A DNA stretch of 64,000 bases, taken from positions 56,962 to 120,961 of the forward strand of contig JANYDW010000048.1 of NCBI GenBank assembly GCA_025363455.1, read 5' to 3'. Of the stretch, positions 1 through 9,207 are shown piece by piece (position 1 is the stretch's first letter; every line of letters begins with the position of its first letter). The notes under the pieces are model-generated. The model was not told where the DNA came from. It saw only the letters and a list, made by a program, of their open reading frames with translations, and did not search any database. The position numbers and the translations under genes were made by a program. Source of the DNA: Oleiharenicola sp. Its GTDB lineage: Bacteria; Verrucomicrobiota; Verrucomicrobiia; Opitutales; Opitutaceae.

Positions 1-2
1 CG

Positions 3-485
3 GTTATGGTCGCCATCTTGATCGCCGGCCGCGTGGGCTCGGCTATCACCGCCGAACTGGCCTCGATGAAGGTCTACCAGGAGATCGACGCCCTCACGAC
101 CATGAACATTCCCCCCGAGCGCATGCTAGTCCTGCCCCGCCTGGCAGCGATCACCGTCATGATGCCGGTGCTGGCCATCATCGCCAACCTCTGCGGCTGG
201 TACGGCGGCGCACTCGTCTGCGAGTATACGCACACCATCTCCGTCGACTCCGAGGCCTACTTCACCGCCCTCAAGGAATACATGAAGCCGCACGACGTGA
301 CCGACGGCCTGATCAAGGCCGAGGTCTTTGGCTTCGTGATCGTGCTTGTATGCTGCTACATCGGCCTAAACACCCGCGGCGGTCCGCGTGAGATCGGTGC
401 CTCCGTCACCAAGGCCGTCGTCTCCTCGCTCATCCTCATCCTCGTGCTCGATTACTTCGTCACCAAAGCCCTCCTCATGTCATGA
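3..485 (+). CDS. mlaE: MlaE-type lipid ABC transporter permease, 5' truncated
   Basis: This is the C-terminal 160 or so residues of an inner-membrane permease of the Mla/MCE lipid transport system, which moves phospholipids between the two membranes. The reading frame is open to the left window edge, so the true start lies outside. The conserved MlaE block is visible near the start (GRVGSAITAELASMKV, then EIDAL), followed by several hydrophobic segments and a C-terminal membrane helix. The stop overlaps the start of the ATPase gene by ATGA, which suggests translational coupling. The family call is secure; the exact substrate is inferred. Confidence 0.88.
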   Translation, partial: VMVAILIAGRVGSAITAELASMKVYQEIDALTTMNIPPERMLVLPRLAAITVMMPVLAIIANLCGWYGGALVCEYTHTISVDSEAYFTALKEYMKPHDVTDGLIKAEVFGFVIVLVCCYIGLNTRGGPREIGASVTKAVVSSLILILVLDYFVTKALLMS

Positions 486-1291
486 GCACGTCCCCCGCTT
501 TCACCGCCTCCCCTTTCGTTGGCAAAACCTTCGGTATCACCGTTGCCAAGCTCACCAAGAAATTCGGCCGGACCACCGTGCTCCGCGACATCGACCTCGA
601 GGTTAAACCCGGCGAGATCTTCTGCATCATGGGCCCCAGTGGTTCTGGCAAGACCGTGCTCTTGAAACACATCGCCGGGCTGGAGACCGCCACCAGCGGC
701 GAAGTGCGCATTGGCGAATACGACGCCGCCGACCCGGAAACGCGCAACAAGGTTCACCTCGCCCTCGTGTTCCAGGCGGGCGCCCTCTTCAATTCGCTCT
801 CGGTCTACGACAACCTTGCCCTCTACCCCCGGGAACACCGGGAATGTAACGAGGCCGGCATCCGCGAGCGCGTCATGCACGCGCTCTCGATCCTATCGCT
901 GGAGAAAGCGGCCAATAAATTCCCCTCCGATCTCTCGGGCGGCATGAAGAAACGCGTCGCCATCGCCCGCGCCCTCGTGATGGAACCTCAGCTGTTGCTG
1001 TACGACGAGCCGACCTCCGAACTCGACCCGGTGATGTCGGCCACCCTGACTGAAATCATCGCCACGCTCCGCGAGCAGACCGCAGTCACCAGTGTCGTGG
1101 TCACGCACGACCGCGACCTCGCCTTCGCCATCGCCGACCGCATGGCCTTTGTGATGGACGGCCGCATCCTTGGTGTCGGCCGGCCCGCCGACTTCAAGAA
1201 CCCTACTGATCCCGTCATCGCCAACTTCCTCAACCCGGTCATCGACCTCAAGAATCCCCGCTTCAAACAACTGGAGAACAGCCATGAATAA
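482..1291 (+). CDS. mlaF: MlaF-type ABC transporter ATP-binding protein
   Basis: This 269-residue cytoplasmic ATPase would energise the MlaE permease. Walker A is GPSGSGKT at about residues 51-58, the signature is LSGGMKKR near residue 157, and Walker B reads LLLYDEPTSELDP, with the switch histidine in VVTHDR. The first 17 or so residues before FGITVAKLTKKFG are extra compared with a minimal ATPase. The start overlaps the permease stop by 4 bp, and the stop overlaps the next gene by 8 bp. Gene order permease-ATPase-MCE protein is that of an mla operon. Confidence 0.92.
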   Translation: MSTSPAFTASPFVGKTFGITVAKLTKKFGRTTVLRDIDLEVKPGEIFCIMGPSGSGKTVLLKHIAGLETATSGEVRIGEYDAADPETRNKVHLALVFQAGALFNSLSVYDNLALYPREHRECNEAGIRERVMHALSILSLEKAANKFPSDLSGGMKKRVAIARALVMEPQLLLYDEPTSELDPVMSATLTEIIATLREQTAVTSVVVTHDRDLAFAIADRMAFVMDGRILGVGRPADFKNPTDPVIANFLNPVIDLKNPRFKQLENSHE

Positions 1292-2273
1292 CACGTCCCA
1301 AACCATCCGCGTCGGCCTCTTTTTCCTCCTGGGCCTGGCGCTTGCCTGGATCACCTTCGAGTCGCTCAACGGCGGGCGGCTCTTCAAGAAGCAGGGCTAC
1401 ACCCTTGTGGCCGGCTTCGCCAACCTCAAGGGCCTCAAGACCGGCGACGAGATCCGCATGGCGGGCGTCAAGGTCGGCGCGATCGAGCAGACCCGCCTCG
1501 CCGATCACCGCGTCGAGGCCCTCCTCGCCATCGAGCCCAATGTCAAGATCCCGGCCGACGCCGTCGCCAGCATCGAGCAGTCGAGCCTGCTCGGCAGCAA
1601 CTATCTTGGCATCACCTTTGGCACGCCCGGCGGCGCCCTGCTGAAGGATCAGGACGAGATCAAGACCAAGGTGACCGCCGACATGAGCGAGGTCATCAGC
1701 CAGCTCGGCAATCTAGGCGCCAAACTCGACCAGGTGGTCGGCGAAATCGGCAAGTCGCTCGGCGGCGGCGAAGGCGGCGGCCTCTTCCAGCGCCTCGACA
1801 AGCTGGTCACGGAGAATGGACCCAAGTTGACGACCACCATCAGCAACCTGCAGGACGTCACCGCCAAGATCAAAAATGGTGAGGGCACCTTTGGGAAACT
1901 GGTCAACGACACCAAGCTGCACGACGACCTGCTCGCGTCCGTCGGTGAGATCAAACAGGCGGCGGCCGATGCGCGCACCTTCATGGGCGACGCCAAGGGC
2001 ATCGTAACCGACGTCAAAGCCGGCAAAGGCACGCTCGGCCTGCTGCTCTACGACGAGCCCACCGCCAGCAGCCTTAAGGTTTCCCTCAACAACCTGAAGG
2101 AGGTCTCCGCCAAACTTAACAGCGGCCAAGGGACCCTCGGCAAACTGATCTCCGACGACAGCCTCTATCTCAGCGTACAATCCACGATGAAGAAAGCCGA
2201 CCGCATGATCGACGGCCTCGGCGACCAGGGCCCCATAACCGCGGTGGGTGTTGCGGCGCAGTCGTTGTTCTGA
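1284..2273 (+). CDS. mlaD: MlaD-like MCE domain periplasmic lipid-binding protein
   Basis: This is the substrate-binding component of the Mla system, anchored in the inner membrane and facing the periplasm. The ORF track starts at 1170 inside mlaF; I place the start at ATG 1284 (MNNTSQTIRVG), 8 bp inside the mlaF end, giving 329 residues. A membrane anchor spans about residues 8-26, and an MCE domain follows to about residue 115 (GLKTGDEIRMAGVKVG). The long C-terminal part is predicted helical and carries three copies of a G-x-GT-x-G-L motif (GEGTFGKLV, GKGTLGLLL, GQGTLGKLI). Such repeats are common in long MCE proteins and may form a tube across the periplasm. Confidence 0.9.
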   Translation: MNNTSQTIRVGLFFLLGLALAWITFESLNGGRLFKKQGYTLVAGFANLKGLKTGDEIRMAGVKVGAIEQTRLADHRVEALLAIEPNVKIPADAVASIEQSSLLGSNYLGITFGTPGGALLKDQDEIKTKVTADMSEVISQLGNLGAKLDQVVGEIGKSLGGGEGGGLFQRLDKLVTENGPKLTTTISNLQDVTAKIKNGEGTFGKLVNDTKLHDDLLASVGEIKQAAADARTFMGDAKGIVTDVKAGKGTLGLLLYDEPTASSLKVSLNNLKEVSAKLNSGQGTLGKLISDDSLYLSVQSTMKKADRMIDGLGDQGPITAVGVAAQSLF

Positions 2274-2282
2274 GGATTCGTG

Positions 2283-2309
2283 GAGGACCCGCGTCCCTGC
2301 GGGCCGTTC
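2283..2309. repeat. single arm of dispersed GC palindrome (family C)
   Basis: The stretch contains CCCGCGTCCCTGCGGGCC, which recurs inverted and almost unchanged in the nested palindrome at 47,941-48,080. Here only one arm is present, between mlaD and the next gene. Confidence 0.5.
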
Positions 2310-2324
2310 GGCGCCACTGCACCC

Positions 2325-2879
2325 ATGCCCTGCCGCATTATCATCGCGATCCTATGCCTGACGCACCTGCGCCTCTGGTCCGCAGAGGAGCTCGGGGACG
2401 GCGAGCCGAAGCTGGTGCAGGAGATCAGGGCCGAGCTCCCGGCGGGCTGGGAGTGTCGGTTTGAGCCGGGTGATAATACCAAGTATGTAGCCTCCGGCAT
2501 GCCCAGACCGGAATTCGTGATTGTCGTCACGAATCCGAAAGTCGCCATTGAAAGCAGGCAATACCCGACGCGTGACCTCCTCGAGGCAATGCCGGTTATT
2601 CCGCTGTGTTTTTATGCGATCAAGAGAAAGTCCTTGGTGCAGGAGATCATCGAACAGCAAAAGATTTTCTCTAGGTCTATTCCGATCTACTTCGGCGAAA
2701 CCGACAGCCACATCGTTGTTACTTCGCCGGCTTGGGTGAATCTCGGGAATTATTGGCGCGAATCCCGAAGATCCATCCGCGCGCCAGTGAATATGCTGCT
2801 GAAGTTCATCCGAGCCAAAGAGAACCAACCCTTCGCGCAAATGCTCCTTTCCGATACCACGGACGAGGCCATGAAGTAA
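2325..2879 (+). CDS. hypothetical exported protein
   Basis: I do not recognise the family. I chose ATG 2325 (MPCRIIIAILCLTHLRLWSAEE), which gives 184 residues beginning with a probable signal peptide. The ORF track starts 45 bases earlier at GTG 2280, but that stretch matches one arm of a dispersed palindrome seen again near 48,060, so it is probably not coding. The mature part is soluble looking, with no obvious metal or catalytic motif. It lies 51 bp after mlaD and could be co-transcribed with it. Confidence 0.55.
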   Translation: MPCRIIIAILCLTHLRLWSAEELGDGEPKLVQEIRAELPAGWECRFEPGDNTKYVASGMPRPEFVIVVTNPKVAIESRQYPTRDLLEAMPVIPLCFYAIKRKSLVQEIIEQQKIFSRSIPIYFGETDSHIVVTSPAWVNLGNYWRESRRSIRAPVNMLLKFIRAKENQPFAQMLLSDTTDEAMK

Positions 2880-2923
2880 CGTCAACGATACCGATTTGTT
2901 TCGCGCCCAAAATCCAACGGCCT

Positions 2924-4405
2924 TCACCGAGCCGGCAACGCGATGAGCGTGCCGTCGAAACCGGCGGCGATGACTTTGTCCCCCGCCAGCGTGAGAGAGC
3001 CGGCGTAACCACCGAACCCCCCATCGGCCGCGAGGGGTGAAACCAGCTGCCAGATAACCGCCCCCGTCTTGCGATCCAACGCCACCAATCCGCCCTGATG
3101 TGCGATGAGCGTGCCCTCGATATTCTGCGACGCGGTCCCCGTGAAGACGTGTTCGGCGGTCACCAGCGGCGAACCCCAGTTCATGCCGTGGACCTCCGTC
3201 ACCCAGCGGGCCTGGCCGTTGGCCGGGTCGAGCACGACCACCCGGCTGTAATCCGAGGCGCCCACATAGAGCAGCCCGTCGCGCAGCACCGGGGTCGACT
3301 CGATCCACGAGAACCAATAAGAGTATTTCCACGCCACCGCGCCGCTCGCGAGGTTAAAGCCGTAGAGCAGGTAATCGCGACTGCCGACGATCAGCTTGTC
3401 CCCGGCGACAATGGGCGTAGTCACCACCCCACCGCCAGTATGGACACGCAGGGTTTCCTTCCGGGAGTGCCGGTCGAGCAGCACCACCGACCCATCCATC
3501 GTCCCAAACATGAGCGTGTCCGATCCATGCAAACCGACGCCCGAGTAGATCGGTGCGAGGGCGTCATGCCGCCAGAGTTTTTCCCCGGTCGCAGCGGCGA
3601 TGGCGTAGAGCCCTCCGTCGCTGGAGCCAATATAAAGCACCCCGTCGAGCAGCAGCGGCGTGGCGGCGCGGTGATTGAACGTGGGATTGACCGGCGCAGG
3701 TTTGCCCGCGATCCGCTCGTCATGTAGCGGCACGCTCCACCTCAATAAGCCGTCGGCGCGGTTGAGCGCGACGAGGTTGAACTTCGTGTCGAGGAAAAAA
3801 ACGCTGTCCGCGTTTACGACCGCTGCCCCGTCGATGGCGACATGGCCGGGCCAAACCCAACGCACGCTCCCGTCCGCGGCATTCACCGCGTGGAATTTGC
3901 CGTCGCCTGTACCGACGTAGATCATCGCTCCAGCCACGATCGGTGGGGCCCAGGTCCCGAAACCGAGGGAATGCCTCCAGAGCGGCGCCGGGGCGGGCGG
4001 ATGAACGGGCGCGGCCGGCTTTTCGGAAAACTTTCCGCCGCGCTTGAGCGCCAACGGCAACAGACCGGGACCAAATGTTCCGGTGAGCTGGTCCCCTTCT
4101 CGGTGCAGTTTGATGGCGAAAGCTTCCGTGATTGCGTAGTTTCCCTGCCCGTCCCCCTCGACCGGAATCGGGATGACGGCGTTATAGGTGAACATCGCCG
4201 GGAACTGCATCCGGAAAATCAGCGTACCGCGCTTGCTGCGGAAAAAATCCAGCCCGAACTCCGCCACGTCACCTTGGGGCGCGATGATGGTACCGGTCCA
4301 GCAACCCTCGAGGGGGTCGTGGGTTGGTGAGGCCGCCGGCGGTGCCGACTCCTGGGCCCAGCCGAAACTCAGCACCAGGACGAAAGGGAAAAGCCGAAGC
4401 CACAC
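2924..4405 (-). CDS. PQQ-like beta-propeller repeat protein, exported
   Basis: The protein has a signal peptide (WLRLFPFVLVLSFGWAQ), an N-terminal domain of about 130 residues (LEGCWTGTI...), then a BamB-like propeller of repeated blades such as DGKFHAVNAADGSVRWVW, DGGLYAIAAATGEKLWRH and TLIALPAR. Such propellers serve as scaffolds or, with PQQ, as dehydrogenases; I see no catalytic evidence, so binding or scaffolding is more likely. The ORF runs up to 4519, but the first 38 codons lie inside a 111-bp repeat. I therefore prefer GTG 4405, giving 493 residues starting just before the signal peptide. That GTG falls within the element's terminal inverted repeat. Confidence 0.75.
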   Translation of the reverse strand: MWLRLFPFVLVLSFGWAQESAPPAASPTHDPLEGCWTGTIIAPQGDVAEFGLDFFRSKRGTLIFRMQFPAMFTYNAVIPIPVEGDGQGNYAITEAFAIKLHREGDQLTGTFGPGLLPLALKRGGKFSEKPAAPVHPPAPAPLWRHSLGFGTWAPPIVAGAMIYVGTGDGKFHAVNAADGSVRWVWPGHVAIDGAAVVNADSVFFLDTKFNLVALNRADGLLRWSVPLHDERIAGKPAPVNPTFNHRAATPLLLDGVLYIGSSDGGLYAIAAATGEKLWRHDALAPIYSGVGLHGSDTLMFGTMDGSVVLLDRHSRKETLRVHTGGGVVTTPIVAGDKLIVGSRDYLLYGFNLASGAVAWKYSYWFSWIESTPVLRDGLLYVGASDYSRVVVLDPANGQARWVTEVHGMNWGSPLVTAEHVFTGTASQNIEGTLIAHQGGLVALDRKTGAVIWQLVSPLAADGGFGGYAGSLTLAGDKVIAAGFDGTLIALPAR

Positions 4406-4510
4406 ACCCCGCCCTCCGGACACCCCTCTTGATAGAGGGGATTTCGTTACGACGGTTTGGGTCCCCTCTGGTGAGGGGTGGTCCCGCAGCCGCGGGACCG
4501 GGGTGTGTGG
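4400..4510. repeat. 111-bp MITE-like element with perfect 12-bp terminal inverted repeats
   Basis: The ends are CCACACACCCCG (4400-4411) and its exact reverse complement (4499-4510). Inside are smaller hairpins (CCCCTC...GAGGGG twice, and GGTCCCG...CGGGACC). It contains no gene. It overlaps the 5' end of the long ORF of the PQQ-like protein, explaining the unusual N-terminal extension in the ORF track. No target site duplication is obvious. Confidence 0.7.
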
Positions 4511-4528
4511 AAACGTCACGGAAGCGAG

Positions 4529-5017
4529 TCAGGACTTCTTCCTATACAGCCCGTCGAAGGCCGTGGTCCACGTCTTGGCGGCATCAGCGGACTGTTCCCA
4601 GTGCTGACGCACGGTGCCATCGGCATTGGGCGTCCACGTGATGCGCTCCAACTGGTGCCCGCCGCCGGGCAGCGGGGTCTCGCCCGTCAGCACCATCTCT
4701 CGGCCTACGAGGCCGCCGTAGAGATCGAGCACGCCGCCGCCACTGTCCATCCAGCATTGGTGCCAGCGCTTGGCCGCTCCATCATAACCATTGAGGCTCA
4801 TGCCGGTGTAGGCTCCCGGCGTCGTGTAATTTTCGACGAGGACGCGGCCGCCGTGTTTCAGCTCGATCCGGTTGTGACCGGCCAGCTTGCCGTTGGCCTG
4901 GTTTGTCACTTCCCAGTCACCCAACCAGAAGTCGAAATCATGGTTCACGGGCGGTCTGTTTTGGGCCAAGGCCAGCGAAGCGCATAACAGCAACAGGAAT
5001 AGCAGGCGTTTTTTCAT
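4529..5017 (-). CDS. exported DUF1579-like protein
   Basis: This 162-residue protein has a clear signal peptide (MKKRLLFLLLLCASLALAQ) and then the pattern typical of DUF1579-like lipocalin-fold proteins: HDFDFWLGDWEVTN, GYDGAAKRWHQCWMDSGG and the C-terminal WTTAFDGLYRKK. The function of the family is not established. The gene stands upstream of the PQQ-like gene on the same strand, separated by the repeat element. Confidence 0.75.
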   Translation of the reverse strand: MKKRLLFLLLLCASLALAQNRPPVNHDFDFWLGDWEVTNQANGKLAGHNRIELKHGGRVLVENYTTPGAYTGMSLNGYDGAAKRWHQCWMDSGGGVLDLYGGLVGREMVLTGETPLPGGGHQLERITWTPNADGTVRQHWEQSADAAKTWTTAFDGLYRKKS

Positions 5018-5131
5018 GGGTTTAGAGTAGGTTGCACGTGGTTGAAAGACAATCGCCCGCTGACCGGACGGCGAAAAATGCCGGCGAGCTGCACGGGGCG
5101 GTGATGATCGGTGTAGGCTTCAATCCGAATT

Positions 5132-5215
5132 GCCATCCTGAGCGGAGCGAAGCATCCACGGCACGAAGCATCCATCGCGACAAACGCTTGGGTTCTTCAG
5201 TTCGTTCAGAATGAC
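5132..5215. repeat. dispersed repeat, family B copy 1
   Basis: An imperfect inverted repeat is bounded by CATCCTGAGCGGAGCGAAG and the inverted form ending TTCAGAATGAC. Five related copies occur in this window. It sits in the roughly 290-bp gap between the DUF1579-like gene and the TonB receptor; the rest of the gap shows only a possible terminator. Confidence 0.7.
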
Positions 5216-5247
5216 CAAGTGAAAAGCGAAATGCCCCCTGCCAACAA

Positions 5248-5277
5248 ACAGGCCCCGGAGAGCTTTTCCTGGGCCTG
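5248..5277 (-). terminator. possible terminator of the TonB receptor gene
   Basis: On the minus strand CAGGCCC pairs with GGGCCTG around a loop of about 15 bases and is followed by TTTGTT. It lies just past the receptor stop. The stem is short and the T tract is weak. Confidence 0.35.
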
Positions 5278-5309
5278 CGAACGAAGCGCGGGGCCAATGA
5301 CGCCGTCGT

Positions 5310-8090
5310 CTAGAACTTCGTGGCGAAAGTCAGGTAGTAGAGCCGCCCGATGGGACTGAACTCCGTGACGTCCGCATTCGAGAACGAATCGAACGTGGCC
5401 GACTTGGTCGGCAGACGGTTGGTGAAGTTCGTCACCCCTGCGGCCACCTTGACGGCCTTCAGATGTTTCCAGCCGGCCTTCCAATTGTACGACACGCTGG
5501 CATCGTAGGTTGAATAGGCGGGGATCTTTTGCTGGTATTCGGGCAGAGAATCCGGCGTCCAGGTCGTGTCGGTCGTACCGGTGTAGAACGTATGCCCCAA
5601 GTCGACCGTCCAGTTCTCCCGCTGCCAGCTGACCTGGTTGTAGAGCCGCCACCGCGGGATCGTGCCATTGAGCCCCGTGACCAGGCCGGCGGTCGGGGTG
5701 AAGGGAGCCCCCGGCGCGATCTGGATGTCGTAGTTCAGGTAGTAGGTGCCCATGCTCGATAACTTCAGCTTGCCACCCTCGGCCAGCTTCCAGGTGTATT
5801 CCAGCCGGGTGTCGAAGCCGGCCATCTTCTGGGTGCCGAGATTGCTCGCGGCCGGAATGACGAAGTAGAGGTTGTCGAGGCCGAGCTCCGAGATTTGTCC
5901 GGCATGGCTGATCGTCGGACCGGTAGCGGAACTGATATGGATGAGCGAGGCATAAGATGAAGCCGGGCCATTAACCTCGACGTCGTGGAAGACCTGGTCG
6001 ACTACCCCAGCCACCCCGAGGGAGTTGATAACGCCAGTCTGCTTCACATTGAAGTAATCGACGCTGAAGAGCAGGCTGGGAGCGTCCTTCGGCGACCAAA
6101 CGAAACCGGCCGAATAGTTGGTCGAGCGCGACGGGGCGAGGCTCTGCACTGCGGTGGTGACCTGCGCCGCCTGGTTGGTATCGAATTCGGCCAGCGAGTT
6201 GGTGAAGCCGATGGCGGTGGGCGAATTCAACTGGTAGAGCGTCGGGGCCTGGAACGACTTGGAAAAGCTAAACCGGAACAGCAGGTGGTCGTCGACGGGC
6301 AGGTAGCGCAGGGCAACCTTCGGGACCGTGGGATCGTCGGTGTCACTGTAGCGTTCGTAGCGCGCGGCCAGGGTCAGATCCGCGGAATAGATGCCCGGCA
6401 GCCGGTTTTTCGCGCCGACCAGCGGAATGTTCGTCTCGGCAAACACCGAGTTGACGTGTCTCTTCTGGTCAAACGGATCGGTCGAGGTGCCTCCGTCGTA
6501 GGCAAAAGTAGCCGACTGGCTGTCGACATCGGAGGCGGCGGTCAGCTTCTCCTGCCGGGATTCGAGGCCAACCGCGACGTTGACCCCGCCGGCGGGCAGC
6601 AGGATCAGGTCGCGACCCACGATTTTCACGTCGGCCGATACGAGGGTGCTGTTGAACTTGCCGATGGCCTGGCCGAACAGGCTGTCGATCGAGCCCGGCG
6701 TCTGCACGCGGTCGAAGAGTGCGATCTTGCCCGCCGCAACGGCTGCGATGCGCGCGGTCGTGCGGATGAGGCCACCGTTGACGAAGTCCTGCACGCCCCG
6801 GCTGTAGTCCAGGGCGCTTTCCCAGGACCACTGGTCGTTGAGCGTGCCTTTCAGGCCGAAGATGCCGCGCACTGAGTCGGTGTCAGCGGCGTAGGTGCGG
6901 GGGTGGTCCACGAAGCGGTTGCGCACGCTGACGTCCTGCCCCAGCACATTGCCAATAGCGCCGGCGCGCAACCGGACGTTGAGGGGCTGGGCATTGAGCT
7001 GTGACTGCGTCTTGGTTGACGAATAGAGGATGTCACCGAAATAACTGACCTTGCCCGAGGCCTTGCCCGAGAAGGAAACCGTGCCGATTTTTTTCTCGTT
7101 GCCGATGAGCATCGTCACGTAGTTCGCCAGGTCGAACTTCTGCAGGATCTGGCCGGTGGTGAAGGGCCCCGTATAACCGCGATCGGCCAGCGTGGCACCG
7201 GACTTCACCGAACTCACGCTCGGGTCGAGGAAGTAAAAGCCGTTGGGGTTGCCGACGAAGCCACCCGACGCAAAGCTGCCGACCTGGATGACGCCGGCAA
7301 ACTGGGTCGTACCATAAACCGGCGTGGCGAAGGGCCGCTGGTAGTTGATCAGGGGATCGGTCTTCACCCACTCGAACGAGGCCGTGACATTGGGGCCATT
7401 GGCCCCCATCTGGCCGCCCACCACGCCGTAGGCGGAGCGTTCCGAATAGTGGCCGGTGTTGTTGGTGAACGCATAGCGGCCCCCGGTCTCCACGCCCTCG
7501 AAACTGGACTTCAGGATAATGTTCACCACGCCGCTGACCGCATCGGTGCCGTAGATGGCCGAGGCGCCGTCGGTGAGAATTTCCACCCGCTCGATCGCCG
7601 CGACGGGAATGGAATTGACGTCAACAAACACGCCGCCGCCCGTGGCCCCAACCGGGGCGGAGGCCATGCGCCGGCCGTTGACGAGCACGAGGGTGGAGAG
7701 ATTGCGCAACGCCAAAGCGGAACCGCCATTGGTGGCGCCGCTGTTGATGTTGCCATTGGCGCCGCCGAGATTGCCGTTGCCGGTGAACTGCGGGGCGGTC
7801 TTGCGAATGACCTGGAGCAGGTCGCTGGTGATGCCGCTCTGCTCGATGATTTGCGGGGTCAGAATGGAGACCGGCGCCACCGGGGTGTCGCCTGCCATGG
7901 GCAGATTGGAACCGGTCACGACGAAGCGCTCGAGCTTCAACGTTTCATTGGTGTCGGAGGTTGGGAGATCCGTCGTCTTGGGCGCGGCCGTCTGGGCAAA
8001 AGCGGCCAGGGCCGCGAACAGGGGGATCGGCAGGAACGCCCGACGGCGCGCGCTGCCACCCCACCGGTGTGTGGTGTGTGTGGTGTTCAT
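5310..8090 (-). CDS. TonB-dependent outer membrane receptor
   Basis: This 926-residue outer membrane transporter has an N-terminal signal peptide (LPIPLFAALAAFAQ), a TonB-box-like segment (KLERFVVTGSNLPM), a plug domain at about residues 65-190 (LRNLSTLVLVNGRRM, VERVEILTDGASAIYGTDAVSGVVNIIL) and a 22-strand-type barrel. It ends in aromatic YYLTFATKF, as expected for recognition by the BAM machinery. The substrate cannot be told from sequence. It lies downstream of a LytS/LytTR pair and an OppA-like protein on the same strand, so a role in peptide or oligomer uptake under that sensor is possible but inferred. The 300 bp upstream of it (8091-8391) hold no gene that I can see. Confidence 0.93.
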   Translation of the reverse strand: MNTTHTTHRWGGSARRRAFLPIPLFAALAAFAQTAAPKTTDLPTSDTNETLKLERFVVTGSNLPMAGDTPVAPVSILTPQIIEQSGITSDLLQVIRKTAPQFTGNGNLGGANGNINSGATNGGSALALRNLSTLVLVNGRRMASAPVGATGGGVFVDVNSIPVAAIERVEILTDGASAIYGTDAVSGVVNIILKSSFEGVETGGRYAFTNNTGHYSERSAYGVVGGQMGANGPNVTASFEWVKTDPLINYQRPFATPVYGTTQFAGVIQVGSFASGGFVGNPNGFYFLDPSVSSVKSGATLADRGYTGPFTTGQILQKFDLANYVTMLIGNEKKIGTVSFSGKASGKVSYFGDILYSSTKTQSQLNAQPLNVRLRAGAIGNVLGQDVSVRNRFVDHPRTYAADTDSVRGIFGLKGTLNDQWSWESALDYSRGVQDFVNGGLIRTTARIAAVAAGKIALFDRVQTPGSIDSLFGQAIGKFNSTLVSADVKIVGRDLILLPAGGVNVAVGLESRQEKLTAASDVDSQSATFAYDGGTSTDPFDQKRHVNSVFAETNIPLVGAKNRLPGIYSADLTLAARYERYSDTDDPTVPKVALRYLPVDDHLLFRFSFSKSFQAPTLYQLNSPTAIGFTNSLAEFDTNQAAQVTTAVQSLAPSRSTNYSAGFVWSPKDAPSLLFSVDYFNVKQTGVINSLGVAGVVDQVFHDVEVNGPASSYASLIHISSATGPTISHAGQISELGLDNLYFVIPAASNLGTQKMAGFDTRLEYTWKLAEGGKLKLSSMGTYYLNYDIQIAPGAPFTPTAGLVTGLNGTIPRWRLYNQVSWQRENWTVDLGHTFYTGTTDTTWTPDSLPEYQQKIPAYSTYDASVSYNWKAGWKHLKAVKVAAGVTNFTNRLPTKSATFDSFSNADVTEFSPIGRLYYLTFATKF

Positions 8091-8391
8091 GCGATTTGCG
8101 TGTGTGTGGGCAACCGGAACAGGGTCTGTCCCGGTTGTTGCGATGATATGACACGCTTTGCGCCGAGCCGCACAATCGTGGTGCGACAGGCCTACAATAT
8201 GGCGACCTCAGTCGCGATTTCCGCTGCATGAATGCGCGTCTGCGCGCGATCTGGGGTGAAACGCCCTGTTCCCCAGTGCGTTTTTCGAATCCGGCGCATG
8301 GAGGAACAACGCCCTCCGCCTTTCTCCAGCGGCTGTGCCTTTGACCAGCCCGCTGCAAAACGCGTTGGGGTCAGCGCGTTCCACCCAATAT

Positions 8392-9207
8392 TCAGAGATG
8401 CGCCTTGAGCTCGTGCACAAAGGTGCGGCTCACCCGCAGTTTCATACCATTGGTCAGCTCAACGCTGTACTCCCCATAGAGGGCCGGGCCCGTCTTCTTC
8501 ATGTGGCGGAGATTCACGATCGTCGAGCGGTGGATGCGCACAAAGTGCTTGGGATCGAGCTTCTCCATCATTTTCTGCAACGACATCCGCACAAACCGTG
8601 ACTTGTCCGTCAAATGAAGCCTTACGTAATCACCGTCGGACTCGATCCACAGGATGTCGTCGGGGGAGAGCATGTGGATCTCGCCATCGCAGCGGATGAA
8701 GAGCCGGCGATCGTCCTCGTGCGACCGGGCCGCAGCGAGGCCCTCCCCGGTGGCCCCGCGGGCCTTGAGCCGCTGCAGGGCCGCCATGATGTCGTCGAGG
8801 CGCTTGCTGAGATCGTGCTGGTCGCGGTTGCGCACGGCGGATTTCGCCCGGCTGAGTGCTTCGGAGAAACGGGCGCGGTTGAAGGGCTTGAGGACATAGT
8901 CGACCGCATGAACCTCGAAGGCCTGCAGGGCGAACTGCTCGTGCGCGGTGACAAACACCACCTGGGGGAGGGACGTCATCGGCAACTTGGCGAGCACCTC
9001 AAAGCCGGTGATGCCCGGCATCTGCACATCGAGGAAGAGCAGCTCGGGCCGTTGCTGTTTAATGGCCTCGATGGCCTGGGGGCCGTTGCCGCATTGGGCG
9101 ATGACCTGGATGTCTGGATCGGGCCGCAGCAGGGCCTCGATATTTTGCCGGGCCAGGATCTCGTCGTCGACAATCATGGTCCGGATGATGGCGGTGGTCG
9201 TAGTCAT
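8392..9207 (-). CDS. LytTR-family response regulator
   Basis: The 271-residue protein has an N-terminal receiver domain (MIVDDE, phospho-acceptor Asp in LLFLDVQMPG, and conserved Lys in DYVLKPF) and a C-terminal LytTR DNA-binding domain (WIESDGDYVRLHL, FVRIHRSTIVNL). It should be phosphorylated by the kinase encoded just upstream and bind direct-repeat sites in promoters. Its start overlaps the kinase stop by ATGA, indicating coupled translation. A linker of about 40 residues joins the domains. Its targets are unknown; the TonB receptor gene downstream is one candidate. Confidence 0.94.
   Translation of the reverse strand: MTTTTAIIRTMIVDDEILARQNIEALLRPDPDIQVIAQCGNGPQAIEAIKQQRPELLFLDVQMPGITGFEVLAKLPMTSLPQVVFVTAHEQFALQAFEVHAVDYVLKPFNRARFSEALSRAKSAVRNRDQHDLSKRLDDIMAALQRLKARGATGEGLAAARSHEDDRRLFIRCDGEIHMLSPDDILWIESDGDYVRLHLTDKSRFVRMSLQKMMEKLDPKHFVRIHRSTIVNLRHMKKTGPALYGEYSVELTNGMKLRVSRTFVHELKAHL

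Noticed and set aside
2352-3332. 326-residue minus-strand ORF
   Set aside because: It overlaps the exported hypothetical protein and the end of the PQQ-like gene in another frame, and has shadow composition.
8091-8391. Possible LytTR binding repeats (GCGTT words near 8,360)
   Set aside because: The spacing does not match known LytTR sites and such words are frequent in this GC-rich DNA.
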